Positions 40,521-48,600 are shown, counted from the stretch's first letter. The stretch: 64,000 nt of DNA from Urbifossiella limnaea (GCF_007747215.1 NZ_CP036273.1:4262322-4326321); one strand, 5' to 3'. Program-made: numbers and translations. Notes: generated from the letters alone by a model not told the origin.

Positions 40521-41329
40521 TGAAGCCGTGCGTCAGTCAGGCCTGCACGATGCCCGCGGCCGTCGCCGACGACCTGGCCGCGTTCGCCGCCGCCGGCCTC
40601 CCCGCCGCCGAGGTGTGGCTGACGAAGCTGGAAAAACACCTCGAAGCGGTGTCGGCCGAGTCCACGGCCGCGTTCCTGGCCGAACAGGGGATAACACTCG
40701 CGGCCGCGGCCTACCAGGGCGGGCTGCTCCTGTCGCAGGGTGAGGCCCGGCGGGCGCACTTCGAGCACTTCCGCCGGCGGCTCGAGCTGTGCCAGCGCTT
40801 CGCCATCCCGACGCTGCTCGTCGCCGCCGACTTCGCCCAGAAGCCGGACGGCCCCAGCCTCGGCCGGGCGCTCGTGTCGCTGACGGAAGCCGCCAAGTGG
40901 GCCGCGGGCTTTGGGGTGACGCTCGGCCTGGAGTTCCGCGGCGGCGACGCCTTCCTGAACAACCTGGACACCGCACTCACCCTGGTCGAGCGCTGCGGCG
41001 AGCCGAACGTCGGCGTCTGCCTCGACGTGTTCCACTACTACAAGGGGCCGAGCAAGCCCGAAGACCTGGAGCGGCTCACGGCGAAGAACGTGGTTCACGT
41101 GCAAGTCTGCGACGTGGCCGGCGTTCCCCGGGAGGTGATGACCGACGCCGACCGCGTGCTGCCCGGCGAGGGCGACTTCCGGCTGGAGCCGATCGTCCGC
41201 CGGTTGCGCGAGATCGGCTACGCCGGGTACGTGTCGCTGGAACTGAACAACCCGGTGCTGTGGCAGCTGCCCCCCGCCCAGGTGGCGGACGCGGCGATGA
41301 AATCTCTCACGCGATTATTACGATCCTGA
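40520..41329 (+). CDS. Xylose isomerase-like TIM-barrel protein
   Basis: 269 residues of the sugar phosphate isomerase/epimerase superfamily. Landmarks: TLGLEFRGGDAFLN, VGVCLDVFHYYKGPSK, VVHVQVCDVAGVPREVM and a C-terminal YVSLELNNP, giving the Glu-Asp-His-Glu metal ligands expected of IolE/IolI-like proteins. Translationally coupled to pseudokinase A by a one-base TGATG overlap, an uncommon pairing. It is only distantly similar to the other isomerase at 27872-28672. Confidence 0.82.
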   Translation: MKPCVSQACTMPAAVADDLAAFAAAGLPAAEVWLTKLEKHLEAVSAESTAAFLAEQGITLAAAAYQGGLLLSQGEARRAHFEHFRRRLELCQRFAIPTLLVAADFAQKPDGPSLGRALVSLTEAAKWAAGFGVTLGLEFRGGDAFLNNLDTALTLVERCGEPNVGVCLDVFHYYKGPSKPEDLERLTAKNVVHVQVCDVAGVPREVMTDADRVLPGEGDFRLEPIVRRLREIGYAGYVSLELNNPVLWQLPPAQVADAAMKSLTRLLRS

Positions 41330-41345
41330 ACGCCGAGGACGCCCG

Positions 41346-41834
41346 ATGTTCGACCGCGAGCGGCGGCTTTACGCAGACCAGTACGGTTACGCCCGGCAGC
41401 TGACCGCCGACATCCCGGACGAGGAGTTCGCCGAGGAGCCGGTGCCGGGGATGAACCACCCGGCGTGGATCCTCGGCCACCTCACCGTCACCGCCGACTT
41501 CGGCCTCCACCTGCTCGGCGAGAAGCCGGTGGCCCCGGAGGGTTGGGGCGCCATGTTTTCGCCCGGCTCCGTCCCCGACCCGAACCGCGGCAACTACCCC
41601 ACGAAGGCCGAGTACCTGAACGCCTACGAGGCGGCGCACGCCGGCCTGTCCGCGGCCGTTGCGGCCCTCGACGACGCCCGCGCCGCGAAGCCGAACCCCG
41701 TGGCGAGCCTGAAAGCGCGCTTCCCAACGCTCGGTGATCTGGTGGCGCACCTGCTGACGACGCACGAGGCGACGCACCTCGGCCAGCTGTCGGCGTGGCG
41801 CCGCATTATGGGGAAGAAGGGCGTGTCGGTGTAA
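41346..41834 (+). CDS. DinB-family four-helix protein
   Basis: 162 residues. The three metal-binding histidines of DinB/YfiT proteins are placed as expected: NHPAWILGHLTVTADF (first pair region) and THEATHLGQLSAWRR (final pair). The family includes thiol transferases (bacillithiol, mycothiol) and DNA-damage-inducible proteins; function here is open. A TACGAT hexamer at 41319-41324 inside the end of the upstream gene could be a -10 element. Confidence 0.85.
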   Translation: MFDRERRLYADQYGYARQLTADIPDEEFAEEPVPGMNHPAWILGHLTVTADFGLHLLGEKPVAPEGWGAMFSPGSVPDPNRGNYPTKAEYLNAYEAAHAGLSAAVAALDDARAAKPNPVASLKARFPTLGDLVAHLLTTHEATHLGQLSAWRRIMGKKGVSV

Positions 41835-41853
41835 CCGGTGGCCAGGAGACGGT

Positions 41854-41907
41854 GGACAGGAGGCAGACCGAACGCGACAACTCTGATTGTCCCCTGTCTC
41901 CTGTTCC
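41854..41907. repeat. Short imperfect inverted repeat (GGACAGGAGGCAG type)
   Basis: GGACAGGAGGCAG (41854-41866) pairs with CTGTCTCCTGTTCC (41894-41907) with one mismatch and one bulge. It lies between the DinB gene and a secreted hydrolase and resembles a degenerate member of the intergenic repeats. Evidence is weak. Confidence 0.35.
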
Positions 41908-41935
41908 CTGTCCCCTTCCCGCCGGAGCCCTCCCC

Positions 41936-42982
41936 ATGTTCCGCCTCCTCGCACTCGCCACGGCGCTCGGCGTGGCTCTCACCGCCACCGCCCGCCAGGA
42001 CACGCCCGCCAAGAAGGCCGCGCCGGCCACCAAGGCCGCCCAGCCCACCAAGAAGGACGCCCCGAAGGTCAGCGGCCCCGCACCGACGGCCGAGAACGTC
42101 CACTACGGCCCGCACGAGCGCCAGGTGCTCGACTTCTACAAGGCCAACAGCGCGACGCCGACGCCGGTCGTGTTCGCCATCCACGGCGGCGGCTGGGTGA
42201 ACGGCAGCAAGGACGGCTACCGCGGCGCTGCCAAGCGGTACAACGACGCCGGCATCTCGCTGGTCGCCATCAACTACCGGATGGTGCCCGAGGCCGCGGA
42301 GAAGAAGATCGACCCGCCGGTGAAGTGGCCGCTGGAGGACGCGGCGCGGGCGCTGCAGTTCGTGCGGTCGAAGGCGACGGATTGGAACATCGACAAGGTG
42401 CGCATCGGCGCCACCGGCGGCTCGGCCGGCGGGTGCTCGTCGCTGTACCTGCTGTACCACGACGACATGGCCGACCCGAAGAGTTCGGACCCCGTGGCCC
42501 GCGAGAGCACGCGCCTCTACTGCGCCGCGGTGGACGGCGCGCAGACGACGCTCGACCCGAAGGTGCTGCGGGAGTGGATGCCGAACTACACCTACGGCGG
42601 CCACGCCTTCGCCATCGTCGGCCCGGACGGCAAGCGCGACGCCGGGTTCAACACGTACCACGCGAAGCGGGACGAGTTGCTGCCGAAGATCAACACGTAC
42701 TCGCCGATGGCGCATGTGTCGAAGGGCGATCCGCCGGTGTTCCTCTTTTACAGCGGCATGACGAAGCAGAAGGACAAGGACGGGAAGGACGTGACCGTGC
42801 CGTCGGCGACGGTGAAAGGCGAGTCGAAGCCCGACCCGACGCACTCCCCGCTGCTCGGCGCGATCCTGATGGAGAAACTCCAGGCCGAGGGCGTGGAGGG
42901 CATCTTCGTCCACCCCGGGATGCCGCACCCGAAGTACAAGAGCAGCGCCGACTACCTGATCGACCGGCTGAAGGCGAAGTAG
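41936..42982 (+). CDS. Secreted alpha/beta-hydrolase (esterase/BD-FAE-like)
   Basis: 348 residues. Residues 1-20 are a signal peptide (MFRLLALATALGVALTATAR), followed by a Lys/Ala/Pro linker. The fold is shown by the oxyanion HGGGW, SLVAINYRMVPE, and the nucleophile elbow GATGGSAGGCSS. Candidate catalytic His is in FVHPGMPHPKY. This fits carboxylesterases related to bifunctional feruloyl/acetyl-xylan esterases and to sulfatase-rich planctomycete polysaccharide degraders. The acid residue is not certain. Confidence 0.85.
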   Translation: MFRLLALATALGVALTATARQDTPAKKAAPATKAAQPTKKDAPKVSGPAPTAENVHYGPHERQVLDFYKANSATPTPVVFAIHGGGWVNGSKDGYRGAAKRYNDAGISLVAINYRMVPEAAEKKIDPPVKWPLEDAARALQFVRSKATDWNIDKVRIGATGGSAGGCSSLYLLYHDDMADPKSSDPVARESTRLYCAAVDGAQTTLDPKVLREWMPNYTYGGHAFAIVGPDGKRDAGFNTYHAKRDELLPKINTYSPMAHVSKGDPPVFLFYSGMTKQKDKDGKDVTVPSATVKGESKPDPTHSPLLGAILMEKLQAEGVEGIFVHPGMPHPKYKSSADYLIDRLKAK

Positions 42983-43043
42983 CAAGGCGCGCCGGGGTCG
43001 GTACCGTTAAAATACATGATCGAGTACTGACTCCGGGGGGATC

Positions 43044-43265
43044 ATGACACAGACCATCGCGGCGCATTTCGACGGGCGTGTGATCGTCCCGGACGGCCCG
43101 GTCGAGTTGCCGACCGGCCTCCCGCTTCGCATCCGCGTCGAGTTGGCTGACAACCCCGAGCCGCGATTCGCCGCTCTACTCGGCTTCGCAGCCGACCTTC
43201 CGGACGCACCGCCCGACCTTGCGGCCCAACACGACCACTACCTGACCGGGACGCCCAAGCGGTGA
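43044..43265 (+). CDS. Putative antitoxin of a PIN toxin pair
   Basis: 73 residues. The N-terminal half (IAAHFDGRVIVPDGPVELP, then PLRIRVEL) looks like the beta-hairpin repeat of AF2212-like or AbrB-type small antitoxins; the C-terminal half (FAALLGFAADLPDAPPDLAAQ) would be the toxin-binding tail. It precedes the PIN gene with a 4-base GTGA overlap, the normal order for such modules. TAAAAT at 43008-43013 is a likely -10 and GGGGGGA sits just before the ATG. Antitoxins of this type usually repress their own promoter. Confidence 0.75.
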   Translation: MTQTIAAHFDGRVIVPDGPVELPTGLPLRIRVELADNPEPRFAALLGFAADLPDAPPDLAAQHDHYLTGTPKR

Positions 43266-43687
43266 CAACGCCCCTGGGCGACGTGTTCGCCGACACCGTC
43301 TTCTGGGTCGCCCTGGTCGTTCGGGCCGACCAGTACCACGCCCGGGCGCAGGTGTGGTCCCAGCGGGTGACGGGCCGGATCGTCACGACCGACGCAGTAC
43401 TCACGGAGACTGCCAACACGCTGGCCCGACCTGACTGGCGGAGTCAGGCGGTGGCTCTGATCGACCATTTACTCGGGCGGGCCGACGTGGAGGTCGTGCG
43501 GGCCGGTGCGGACCTGTGGGGCCGGGCATGGGACTTGTATCGGCGGCGACCGGACAAAGGGTGGGGGCTAACTGACTGCCTGTCGTTCGTCGTCATGGCC
43601 GACATCGGGCTGACCGACGCGTTGACGGCCGACGACCACTTCCGCCAAGCCGGGTTCCGGGCCGTACTTTTGGAAGAGCCCAGCTAA
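43262..43687 (+). CDS. PIN-domain (VapC-like) ribonuclease toxin
   Basis: 141 residues. The four acidic PIN residues are visible: Asp11 (FADTVFW), Glu49 (LTETAN), Asp105 (GLTDCLSF) and Asp124 (LTADDHF). PIN toxins cut RNA, often tRNA or rRNA, when their antitoxin is degraded. GTG start overlapping the antitoxin stop couples translation. Active-site residues look intact, so the module is probably functional. Confidence 0.87.
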   Translation: MTTPLGDVFADTVFWVALVVRADQYHARAQVWSQRVTGRIVTTDAVLTETANTLARPDWRSQAVALIDHLLGRADVEVVRAGADLWGRAWDLYRRRPDKGWGLTDCLSFVVMADIGLTDALTADDHFRQAGFRAVLLEEPS

Positions 43688-43733
43688 GACGATCGTAGCT
43701 CGGTGACGAAGGCCAACACTGGGGGAGGTCGCC

Positions 43734-44114
43734 GTGTGCCGGTACGCGTTTGTGGGGCCGTACAAACGACACTTCGCCTGCTTCAAGTGCCGAAAGGGAT
43801 TCAAACGACCTCCGGTTGCGGATCGGGCAGCCTCTGAGGCCGACCCCGCACCGTGCCCGGCATGCGGGGACTGGATGACCGAGATGGGACTGGACTTCAA
43901 AACTCCTCCCCACGACGACACCGAACAGTGGGCCGTCATCGAGCACGTCCGTCGGCTGGGGTATGGGCACATGGACTGCGGTTGTGGCGGAAATGGACCA
44001 CTACCGACCAAGTGGGGCCAAGTACCAGGCTTCCTGGCTGCCCGGCATCCGGAATCGGCTGGCGCGGGGCTGGTAGCACGGTTTGCCAATGGACGTGAAG
44101 GCGACAGCAATTAA
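43734..44114 (+). CDS. Small cysteine-rich (zinc-ribbon) protein
   Basis: 126 residues. FACFKCRKGFKR and PCPACGDWM form two CXXC pairs, followed by MGLDFKTPPHDDTEQWAVI; the C-terminal part has MDCGCGG. I recall short relatives in Bacteroidetes and planctomycetes with the same ribbon and the KPPxxDxxQW block, function unknown. The start is GTG at 43734 after a strong GGGGGAGG. Composition is less GC-rich than its neighbours. Confidence 0.72.
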   Translation: MCRYAFVGPYKRHFACFKCRKGFKRPPVADRAASEADPAPCPACGDWMTEMGLDFKTPPHDDTEQWAVIEHVRRLGYGHMDCGCGGNGPLPTKWGQVPGFLAARHPESAGAGLVARFANGREGDSN

Positions 44115-44193
44115 CGGCGAGTTGTCGCGGAAACAACCCGGTTACAGTCACCAGCACCCGCCATCCAAACACGCTCCTCACACCCCGGACACG

Positions 44194-45363
44194 ATGCGCG
44201 TCGTCGAACTCGAAGCCCGGCACGTCCGGATCGCCCTGCGGCGGAAGGTCACCCACGCCAGCCACTCCCGCACCGACACCGACAACGTCGTCGTCCGCTG
44301 CGTCCTCGCCGACGGCACCGTCGGCCACGGCGAGGGCGTGCCGCGCGACTACGTCACCGGCGAGACCATCGACTCCTGCCTCGACCGGCTCGCCGCGAGC
44401 GACCTTCCCGCGCAACTCACCCCCTGCGACGACTTCGTCGCGGCCGTCCACCTCGCCGAGCGGTTGAAGCTCGCCCCCGAGCCCGGCGACGACCGGCTCA
44501 TCCAGGGGAACGCAGCCCGCTGCGCCCTCGAACTCGCCGTCCTCGACGCCTATGGGCGGGCGTTCGGCGAGCCGCTGATGAACGTCACCCGGGCCGTCGC
44601 CCCGGACCTGTACGAGCCGCGCGAGCGCGTCCGCTACAGCGGCGTCATCGGCAACCCGAAGGGGTGGAAGGGCCGCGCCTACCCGCTCGTCTACCGCCTC
44701 GCCGGGTTCGAGCAGGTGAAGTTGAAGGTCGGCATCCCCGACACCGACGACGTGAAGCGGACCAGGCGCACCCGCCGCTGGCTCGGCTCGAAGATGGACC
44801 TGCGCATCGACGCCAACGAGGCATGGAGCGCCGCCGAGGCCGCGGACAAGATTCGGGCGCTGGAGCCGTTCGGCATCACGAGCGTCGAGCAGCCGGTGCC
44901 GCACGAGGAGGTCGCCGGGCTGGCCGCGGTGCGGAAGGCGGTGAGCACGCTGCTGATGCTCGACGAGTCGCTGTGCGGAGCCGTGGACGGCGAGCGGGCG
45001 GTCGCCGGTGGCTGGTGCGACCTGTTCAACCTGCGGCTGTCGAAGTGCGGCGGGTTCATCCCGACCCTGCGGCTGGCGCAGATGGCGAAGCGGGCCGGCC
45101 TCGGCTATCAGCTCGGCTGTCAGGTCGGCGAGACGGGCATCCTGTCGGCCGCGGGGCGGCACTTCGCCACGAGCGTCTGCGGCATCCGCTACCTGGAAGG
45201 CTCCTACGACCGGCACCTGGTGTGGGAAGACCTGACCGCCGAAGACCTGACGTTCGCCCGCAACGGCACCGCGCCGATGCTCGTCGGCGCCGGGCTGGGC
45301 GTGAGCGTCGAGCCCGCGAAGGTGGACTGGGTGACGGTGAAGCGGGTGTCGCTGATCGGGTGA
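44194..45363 (+). CDS. Enolase-superfamily enzyme (muconate cycloisomerase/dipeptide epimerase-like)
   Basis: 389 residues. The barrel carries the MLE-subgroup residues: Lys in VKLKVG, Asp in RIDANEAW, Glu in SVEQPVP, Asp in LMLDESLC, and Lys in NLRLSKCGG. The N-terminal capping domain starts MRVVELEARHVRIAL. Dipeptide epimerase, cycloisomerase or o-succinylbenzoate synthase are all possible; no neighbouring pathway gene decides. The start at 44194 gives the family N-terminus; a frame from 44083 would add 37 residues. Confidence 0.85.
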   Translation: MRVVELEARHVRIALRRKVTHASHSRTDTDNVVVRCVLADGTVGHGEGVPRDYVTGETIDSCLDRLAASDLPAQLTPCDDFVAAVHLAERLKLAPEPGDDRLIQGNAARCALELAVLDAYGRAFGEPLMNVTRAVAPDLYEPRERVRYSGVIGNPKGWKGRAYPLVYRLAGFEQVKLKVGIPDTDDVKRTRRTRRWLGSKMDLRIDANEAWSAAEAADKIRALEPFGITSVEQPVPHEEVAGLAAVRKAVSTLLMLDESLCGAVDGERAVAGGWCDLFNLRLSKCGGFIPTLRLAQMAKRAGLGYQLGCQVGETGILSAAGRHFATSVCGIRYLEGSYDRHLVWEDLTAEDLTFARNGTAPMLVGAGLGVSVEPAKVDWVTVKRVSLIG

Positions 45364-45374
45364 CGAAAATGCCT

Positions 45375-45453
45375 GGCGAGCCGGGGGGCGTCAGCCCCCG
45401 GATTCTCGTTCCACCCGCCGCGAGAATCCGGGGGCTGACGCCCCCGGCTCGCC
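45375..45453. repeat. 33-bp inverted repeat with one bulge
   Basis: 45375-45408 pairs with 45421-45453, complete apart from one extra G in the left arm, with a 12-base loop. The arms contain GGCGTCAGCC. Outer ends read GGCGAGCCGG/CCGGCTCGCC and the right edge continues TTCCGATATTCT, closely matching the element at 35511-35592. Confidence 0.85.
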
Positions 45454-45459
45454 TTCCGA

Positions 45460-45465
45460 TATTCT
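45460..45465 (+). promoter_or_regulatory. -10-like TATTCT six bases before a hydrolase ATG
   Basis: TATTCT is followed by CACCCC and the ATG at 45472, predicting a leaderless message. CTGACG inside the inverted-repeat arm (45435-45440) lies 19 bases upstream and could serve as a weak -35. So the repeat may supply the promoter. Confidence 0.42.
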
Positions 45466-45471
45466 CACCCC

Positions 45472-46314
45472 ATGACCGCCCCGCTGCTCTCGCAGTTTCG
45501 CGCCTCCGACGGCTACTGCTTTTACACCCGCTTCTACCCCGCAGCCGGCGAGCCGCGCGGGCGGCTCGTCTTCGTCCACGGCATCCGCAGCCACGGCGGC
45601 TGGTACACGCGGTCGTGTTCCGACTTCGCCGCGGCCGGGTTCGACGTTCACTTCCTCGACCGCCGCGGGGCGGGCCTCAACACCGTGGGTCGCAGTGATG
45701 CCCCGTCCTTTCGCCGACTGATCGACGACGCGGCCGAGTACGTGCAGCACCTGCGAGCGGAGAAGGCGTGGCTACCGGTCGTGCTCGCCGGCATCTCGTG
45801 GGGCGGCAAGCTCGCGGCCGCGCTGCCGTACCGCCGGCCGGGGCTGATCGACGGGATGGTGCTGCTCTGCCCGGGGCTCGTGCCGAGGGTGGCGCCGCCG
45901 CTGCCGACTCGCGCCCGGATCGCGCTGGCGCGGGTGTTCCGGCCGGGGAAGTTCTTCCCGATCCCGCTGAACGAGCCGGAGCTGTTCACCGCCGACGCCG
46001 AGTGGCGTGCGTTCCTCGACCGCGAGCCGCACGGCCTCCGCGCGGCCACGGCCCGCTTCCTGTTCGCCAGCTTCGGCCTCGACATCTACCTGCGGCGTGC
46101 CGTGAAGCGCGTGACGGTGCCGACGCTGCTCGTGCTCGGCGAGCACGACCGCATCATCGACAACGCGCAAACGCGGCTCTACGCCGGCCGCTTCGGGCGG
46201 CCGGTCGAGTTGCTCGACTACCCCGGGGCGCACCACACCCTGGAGTTCGAGCCGCCGGGCCACCCGTGGGTGGGCGACGTCACGAACTGGATGGAACGCC
46301 GGCTCGGGGTGTGA
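45472..46314 (+). CDS. Alpha/beta-hydrolase, monoacylglycerol lipase-like
   Basis: 280 residues, no signal peptide. The HGxxSHGGWY region (FVHGIRSHGGWYT), nucleophile elbow GISWGGKLAA, acid region LGEHDRIIDNA and His in GAHHTLEFE make a full catalytic triad of the serine aminopeptidase S33/lysophospholipase group. It would hydrolyse small esters or monoglycerides in the cytoplasm. It follows an inverted repeat whose edge leads into a -10-like hexamer. Confidence 0.88.
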   Translation: MTAPLLSQFRASDGYCFYTRFYPAAGEPRGRLVFVHGIRSHGGWYTRSCSDFAAAGFDVHFLDRRGAGLNTVGRSDAPSFRRLIDDAAEYVQHLRAEKAWLPVVLAGISWGGKLAAALPYRRPGLIDGMVLLCPGLVPRVAPPLPTRARIALARVFRPGKFFPIPLNEPELFTADAEWRAFLDREPHGLRAATARFLFASFGLDIYLRRAVKRVTVPTLLVLGEHDRIIDNAQTRLYAGRFGRPVELLDYPGAHHTLEFEPPGHPWVGDVTNWMERRLGV

Positions 46315-46319
46315 CCTCG

Positions 46320-46499
46320 TCAGCGGATCGCCGACGCCGCGACGACGAGGATCAGCATCGCGACGAGGCCGACGGCCAGGAACCAGAGCGCCACGTGCTC
46401 CTTCGGCCGCTTGGCGGCGGCGAGGGCGTTGGAGCGTACCTCCTTGCGGTGCTGCCGTCGTTCCGCGTCGTGCCGGGCGTGCTTGGTCGCGCGACTCAT
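46320..46499 (-). CDS. 59-residue single-pass membrane microprotein
   Basis: Starts MSRATKHARHDAERRQH: the first ~34 residues are strongly basic (Lys/Arg/His), followed by a hydrophobic segment (WFLAVGLVAMLILVVAASAI) running to the C-terminus. GGAGG lies 8 bases before the ATG. It ends 5 bases from the stop of the convergent hydrolase. The composition suggests a tail-anchored protein with a positively charged cytoplasmic part. No family recognised. The 278 bases upstream (46500-46777) hold nothing else I can support. Confidence 0.7.
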   Translation of the reverse strand: MSRATKHARHDAERRQHRKEVRSNALAAAKRPKEHVALWFLAVGLVAMLILVVAASAIR

Positions 46500-46777
46500 G
46501 AGCCGGGCCTCCTTGGGCGGCGTGCGCCGCCGTGCCCCCGGTGTGGGGGCGGGCCGCGGGTCGGACCCCGGACTGGTCGGAGAGGGGCCCGCAGCCCCGA
46601 AACATGCACTTGAACCCTACACCTGACGCGGGCCGGTGTCGAGCAGGAATCCGAGGATCGGGGGCGGTTTGGAAGTGTCGGCGTCCGCCAGCCGGTCCTG
46701 CTCGCGGACGCCCGAGCTGATGTTCCACTAACGGCGTGACATGTTGCCGCGACCCGGTGTGCGGCGCGGCGGCAGAA

Positions 46778-47185
46778 TCAGCCGCGGTCGCCGGGCTTCT
46801 TCGGCTTCGCCAGCCCCGCCTTCTCCAGCAGCGACTGGCCGAACACGTTCTCCTCCTCGGCGAACACGTCGTCGATCGCGGTCCCCTCGGCGAACTCGTA
46901 GTGGATGACGTAGTTGTGGCCGGCGATGCCGATCTCGTCGCCGGGGCGCAGCGGCCGCCGCTGGGTCCGCTCGCCGTTCACCTTCACGCCGTTGGTGCTC
47001 CCCATGTCGCGGAGGAACCACACGCCGCTCTTGAACGCCAGCTCGGCGTGAACGCTCGACACGTTCTGGAACTTCAGGCAGATGTCGCACGACTCGCGGC
47101 GGCCGAGCGTCATCACGTCGGCGATGAGGGGGATGGCGTCGCCGCCGCCGACCGGCACCAGCTCGCCGCGTCGCGTGGTTGACAT
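46778..47185 (-). CDS. FHA-domain protein
   Basis: 135 residues, almost entirely one forkhead-associated domain: MTLGRRESCDICL, VSSVHAELAF, and DMGSTNGVKVNGE give the GR, SxxH and NG signatures that bind phosphothreonine peptides. A short C-terminal tail follows (FGQSLLEKAGLAKPKKPG). It probably reads out Ser/Thr-kinase signalling, which is extensive in planctomycetes. TAACAT on the minus strand at 47251-47256 is a possible -10, giving a leader of about 60 bases. Confidence 0.9.
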   Translation of the reverse strand: MSTTRRGELVPVGGGDAIPLIADVMTLGRRESCDICLKFQNVSSVHAELAFKSGVWFLRDMGSTNGVKVNGERTQRRPLRPGDEIGIAGHNYVIHYEFAEGTAIDDVFAEEENVFGQSLLEKAGLAKPKKPGDRG

Positions 47186-47298
47186 GGGAAGAACCTCGCC
47201 CGCAATCGGGGGAATGAAATCGGCCGGCACCGCGCCCGACCGTGGCACCCATGTTAGCCGGTTCGGACAGCGCTGGGAACGGGTGACGCGAACGGAAA

Positions 47299-47325
47299 AC
47301 GCCCGGGGGGTGCTCCCCCGGGCGT
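47299..47325 (-). terminator. Rho-independent terminator of the secreted-protein pair
   Basis: Read on the minus strand, 47325-47315 and 47309-47299 form an 11-bp stem (ACGCCCGGGGG with CCCCCGGGCGT) with a 5-base loop, followed by TTTTCCGTT. It lies 25 bases after the stop of the gene ending at 47350. Confidence 0.8.
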
Positions 47326-47349
47326 CGCGTGCGAAGTGTAGGGGCTGCG

Positions 47350-47793
47350 TTACGGGGCGACCGGCGTCGGGATCGAGATCGGCGCCGTGGGCACCGCCCC
47401 GGTGCTCGGCGGCACGATGTTCGGGTGGATGGCGGGAGCCGGGGCCATCACCGGAGCCGGGCCGCCGGGCATCGGGCCGTAGTAACCGGCCGGGCCGGGG
47501 AAGTACGGGTTCACCGGGAAGTTCCCGCCGGCCGGCGGCCCGTAGAACGGGGCGTGGACGGGGGCCGGCGTTTGGAAGTGGCCGTCGTAGGGCCAGTACA
47601 GGTACCACGGGGCCGCCTGGAAGGCCGGCAGCTGGCGGTTGTGGTGGTTGGCGAACAGGTACGGCCCCAGCCGCGGCGTGTGCGGCTGGCTCATGAACGG
47701 GCTGCCGTGGATCCGCCCGTCGGCCATCGCCGACGCGGGCAGGGCCGCCAGCGCGGCCGCGGCCGCGATCACACTCTTGCGCAGGTTCAGCAT
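47350..47793 (-). CDS. Secreted Pro-rich protein
   Basis: 147 residues. The signal peptide is KSVIAAAAALAALPASAMA, and the mature protein is rich in Pro, Gly, His, Tyr and Phe (PYLFANHHNRQLPAF, PWYLYWPYDGHFQTP) with a Pro/Ala/Ile tail. There are no cysteines and no recognised domain. It lies 68 bases downstream of another secreted, His/Gly/Tyr-rich gene and shares its terminator, so the two likely form one unit. A structural or metal-binding envelope role is possible but not shown. Confidence 0.7.
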   Translation of the reverse strand: MLNLRKSVIAAAAALAALPASAMADGRIHGSPFMSQPHTPRLGPYLFANHHNRQLPAFQAAPWYLYWPYDGHFQTPAPVHAPFYGPPAGGNFPVNPYFPGPAGYYGPMPGGPAPVMAPAPAIHPNIVPPSTGAVPTAPISIPTPVAP

Positions 47794-47861
47794 CTCGGTC
47801 GTCCTCCTCCGTGGGACTCGGCGCACCTCCGTGAGCGCACCGAGCGAAGTTCCGAAGCGAA

Positions 47862-48413
47862 TCAGGGGGCGGTGGTGCCGCCGACCGGCACGATCAGGCT
47901 GGGCGTCTCGGCGTAGTACGCTGCCGACGCCCCGGCGTGTCCGAACCCGGTGTACCGGGCTTCGGCCGGGCCGCTGGTGACGACCGCCGCCGCCGCCGCC
48001 CCGCACGAGTTGCACCCGTGCGAGCCGTGGCGGTGGAACAGCTGGTGCCCGCCGCCGCAGGTGCTACACCCGCCGTTGCCCCAGGCGTGGCCGCCCACGC
48101 CGTGGCCCTGAACGCGGCTCCCGGGCTGCCAGCCGTGGATCCACCCGTAGGTGTTCCCGCCGCCGCCGCCGCCGTACCCGCCCTGGTAGCGGAGGTACGC
48201 GTCCCACGGGCCGTACGGCTCGAACGGGTAGTACCCCGAGTACGGGCCGTAGTTGAACAGCGGGCCGTGCTGGTGCTTGTACGGGAACATGTGGAGCGCC
48301 CAGCCGCCACACTTCAGGCCGAAGGTGTTGGGGCCGTTGTGGGCGCCGGCGACACCGGCCGAAAGGCACAACAGCGGGGCGGCGAGGGCCGCGGCCGCGA
48401 GGGTCCGTCTCAT
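47862..48413 (-). CDS. Secreted Gly/His/Tyr-rich protein with Cys pairs
   Basis: 183 residues. The signal peptide (LAAAALAAPLLCLSAGVAGA) has a Cys, but not in a clear lipobox. The mature part has KCGGWALHMFPYKHQHGP, a glycine run, and CSTCGGGHQLFHRHGSHGCNSCG with two CXXC pairs and five histidines, a potential metal-binding cluster. The C-terminus is Ala/Gly-rich. The following gene encodes another secreted aromatic/proline-rich protein. I recall similar cell-envelope proteins in Gemmata relatives; function unknown. Confidence 0.7.
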   Translation of the reverse strand: MRRTLAAAALAAPLLCLSAGVAGAHNGPNTFGLKCGGWALHMFPYKHQHGPLFNYGPYSGYYPFEPYGPWDAYLRYQGGYGGGGGGNTYGWIHGWQPGSRVQGHGVGGHAWGNGGCSTCGGGHQLFHRHGSHGCNSCGAAAAAVVTSGPAEARYTGFGHAGASAAYYAETPSLIVPVGGTTAP

Positions 48414-48600
48414 CGGGGCTCATCCTTGCGAGTGCGCCCGGACCCGTGGCCTTGCCCTGGCCCCGTCCCTGATCCAGGCCCACCATCATTGCCCCGAATC
48501 GCCGCCGTGCCAGGGGAAGCGGTCGGAAGCGCGAGGGGTTGCGGAGACGGGATCGCGCGCAACAGCGCCGACCGGCGGGGCGGGCACAACCGGAACGGCT

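Noticed and set aside
46500-46777. Plus-strand frames at 46411-46626 and 46532-46720
   Set aside because: Overlap the microprotein gene or lack any ribosome-binding site and protein-like composition.
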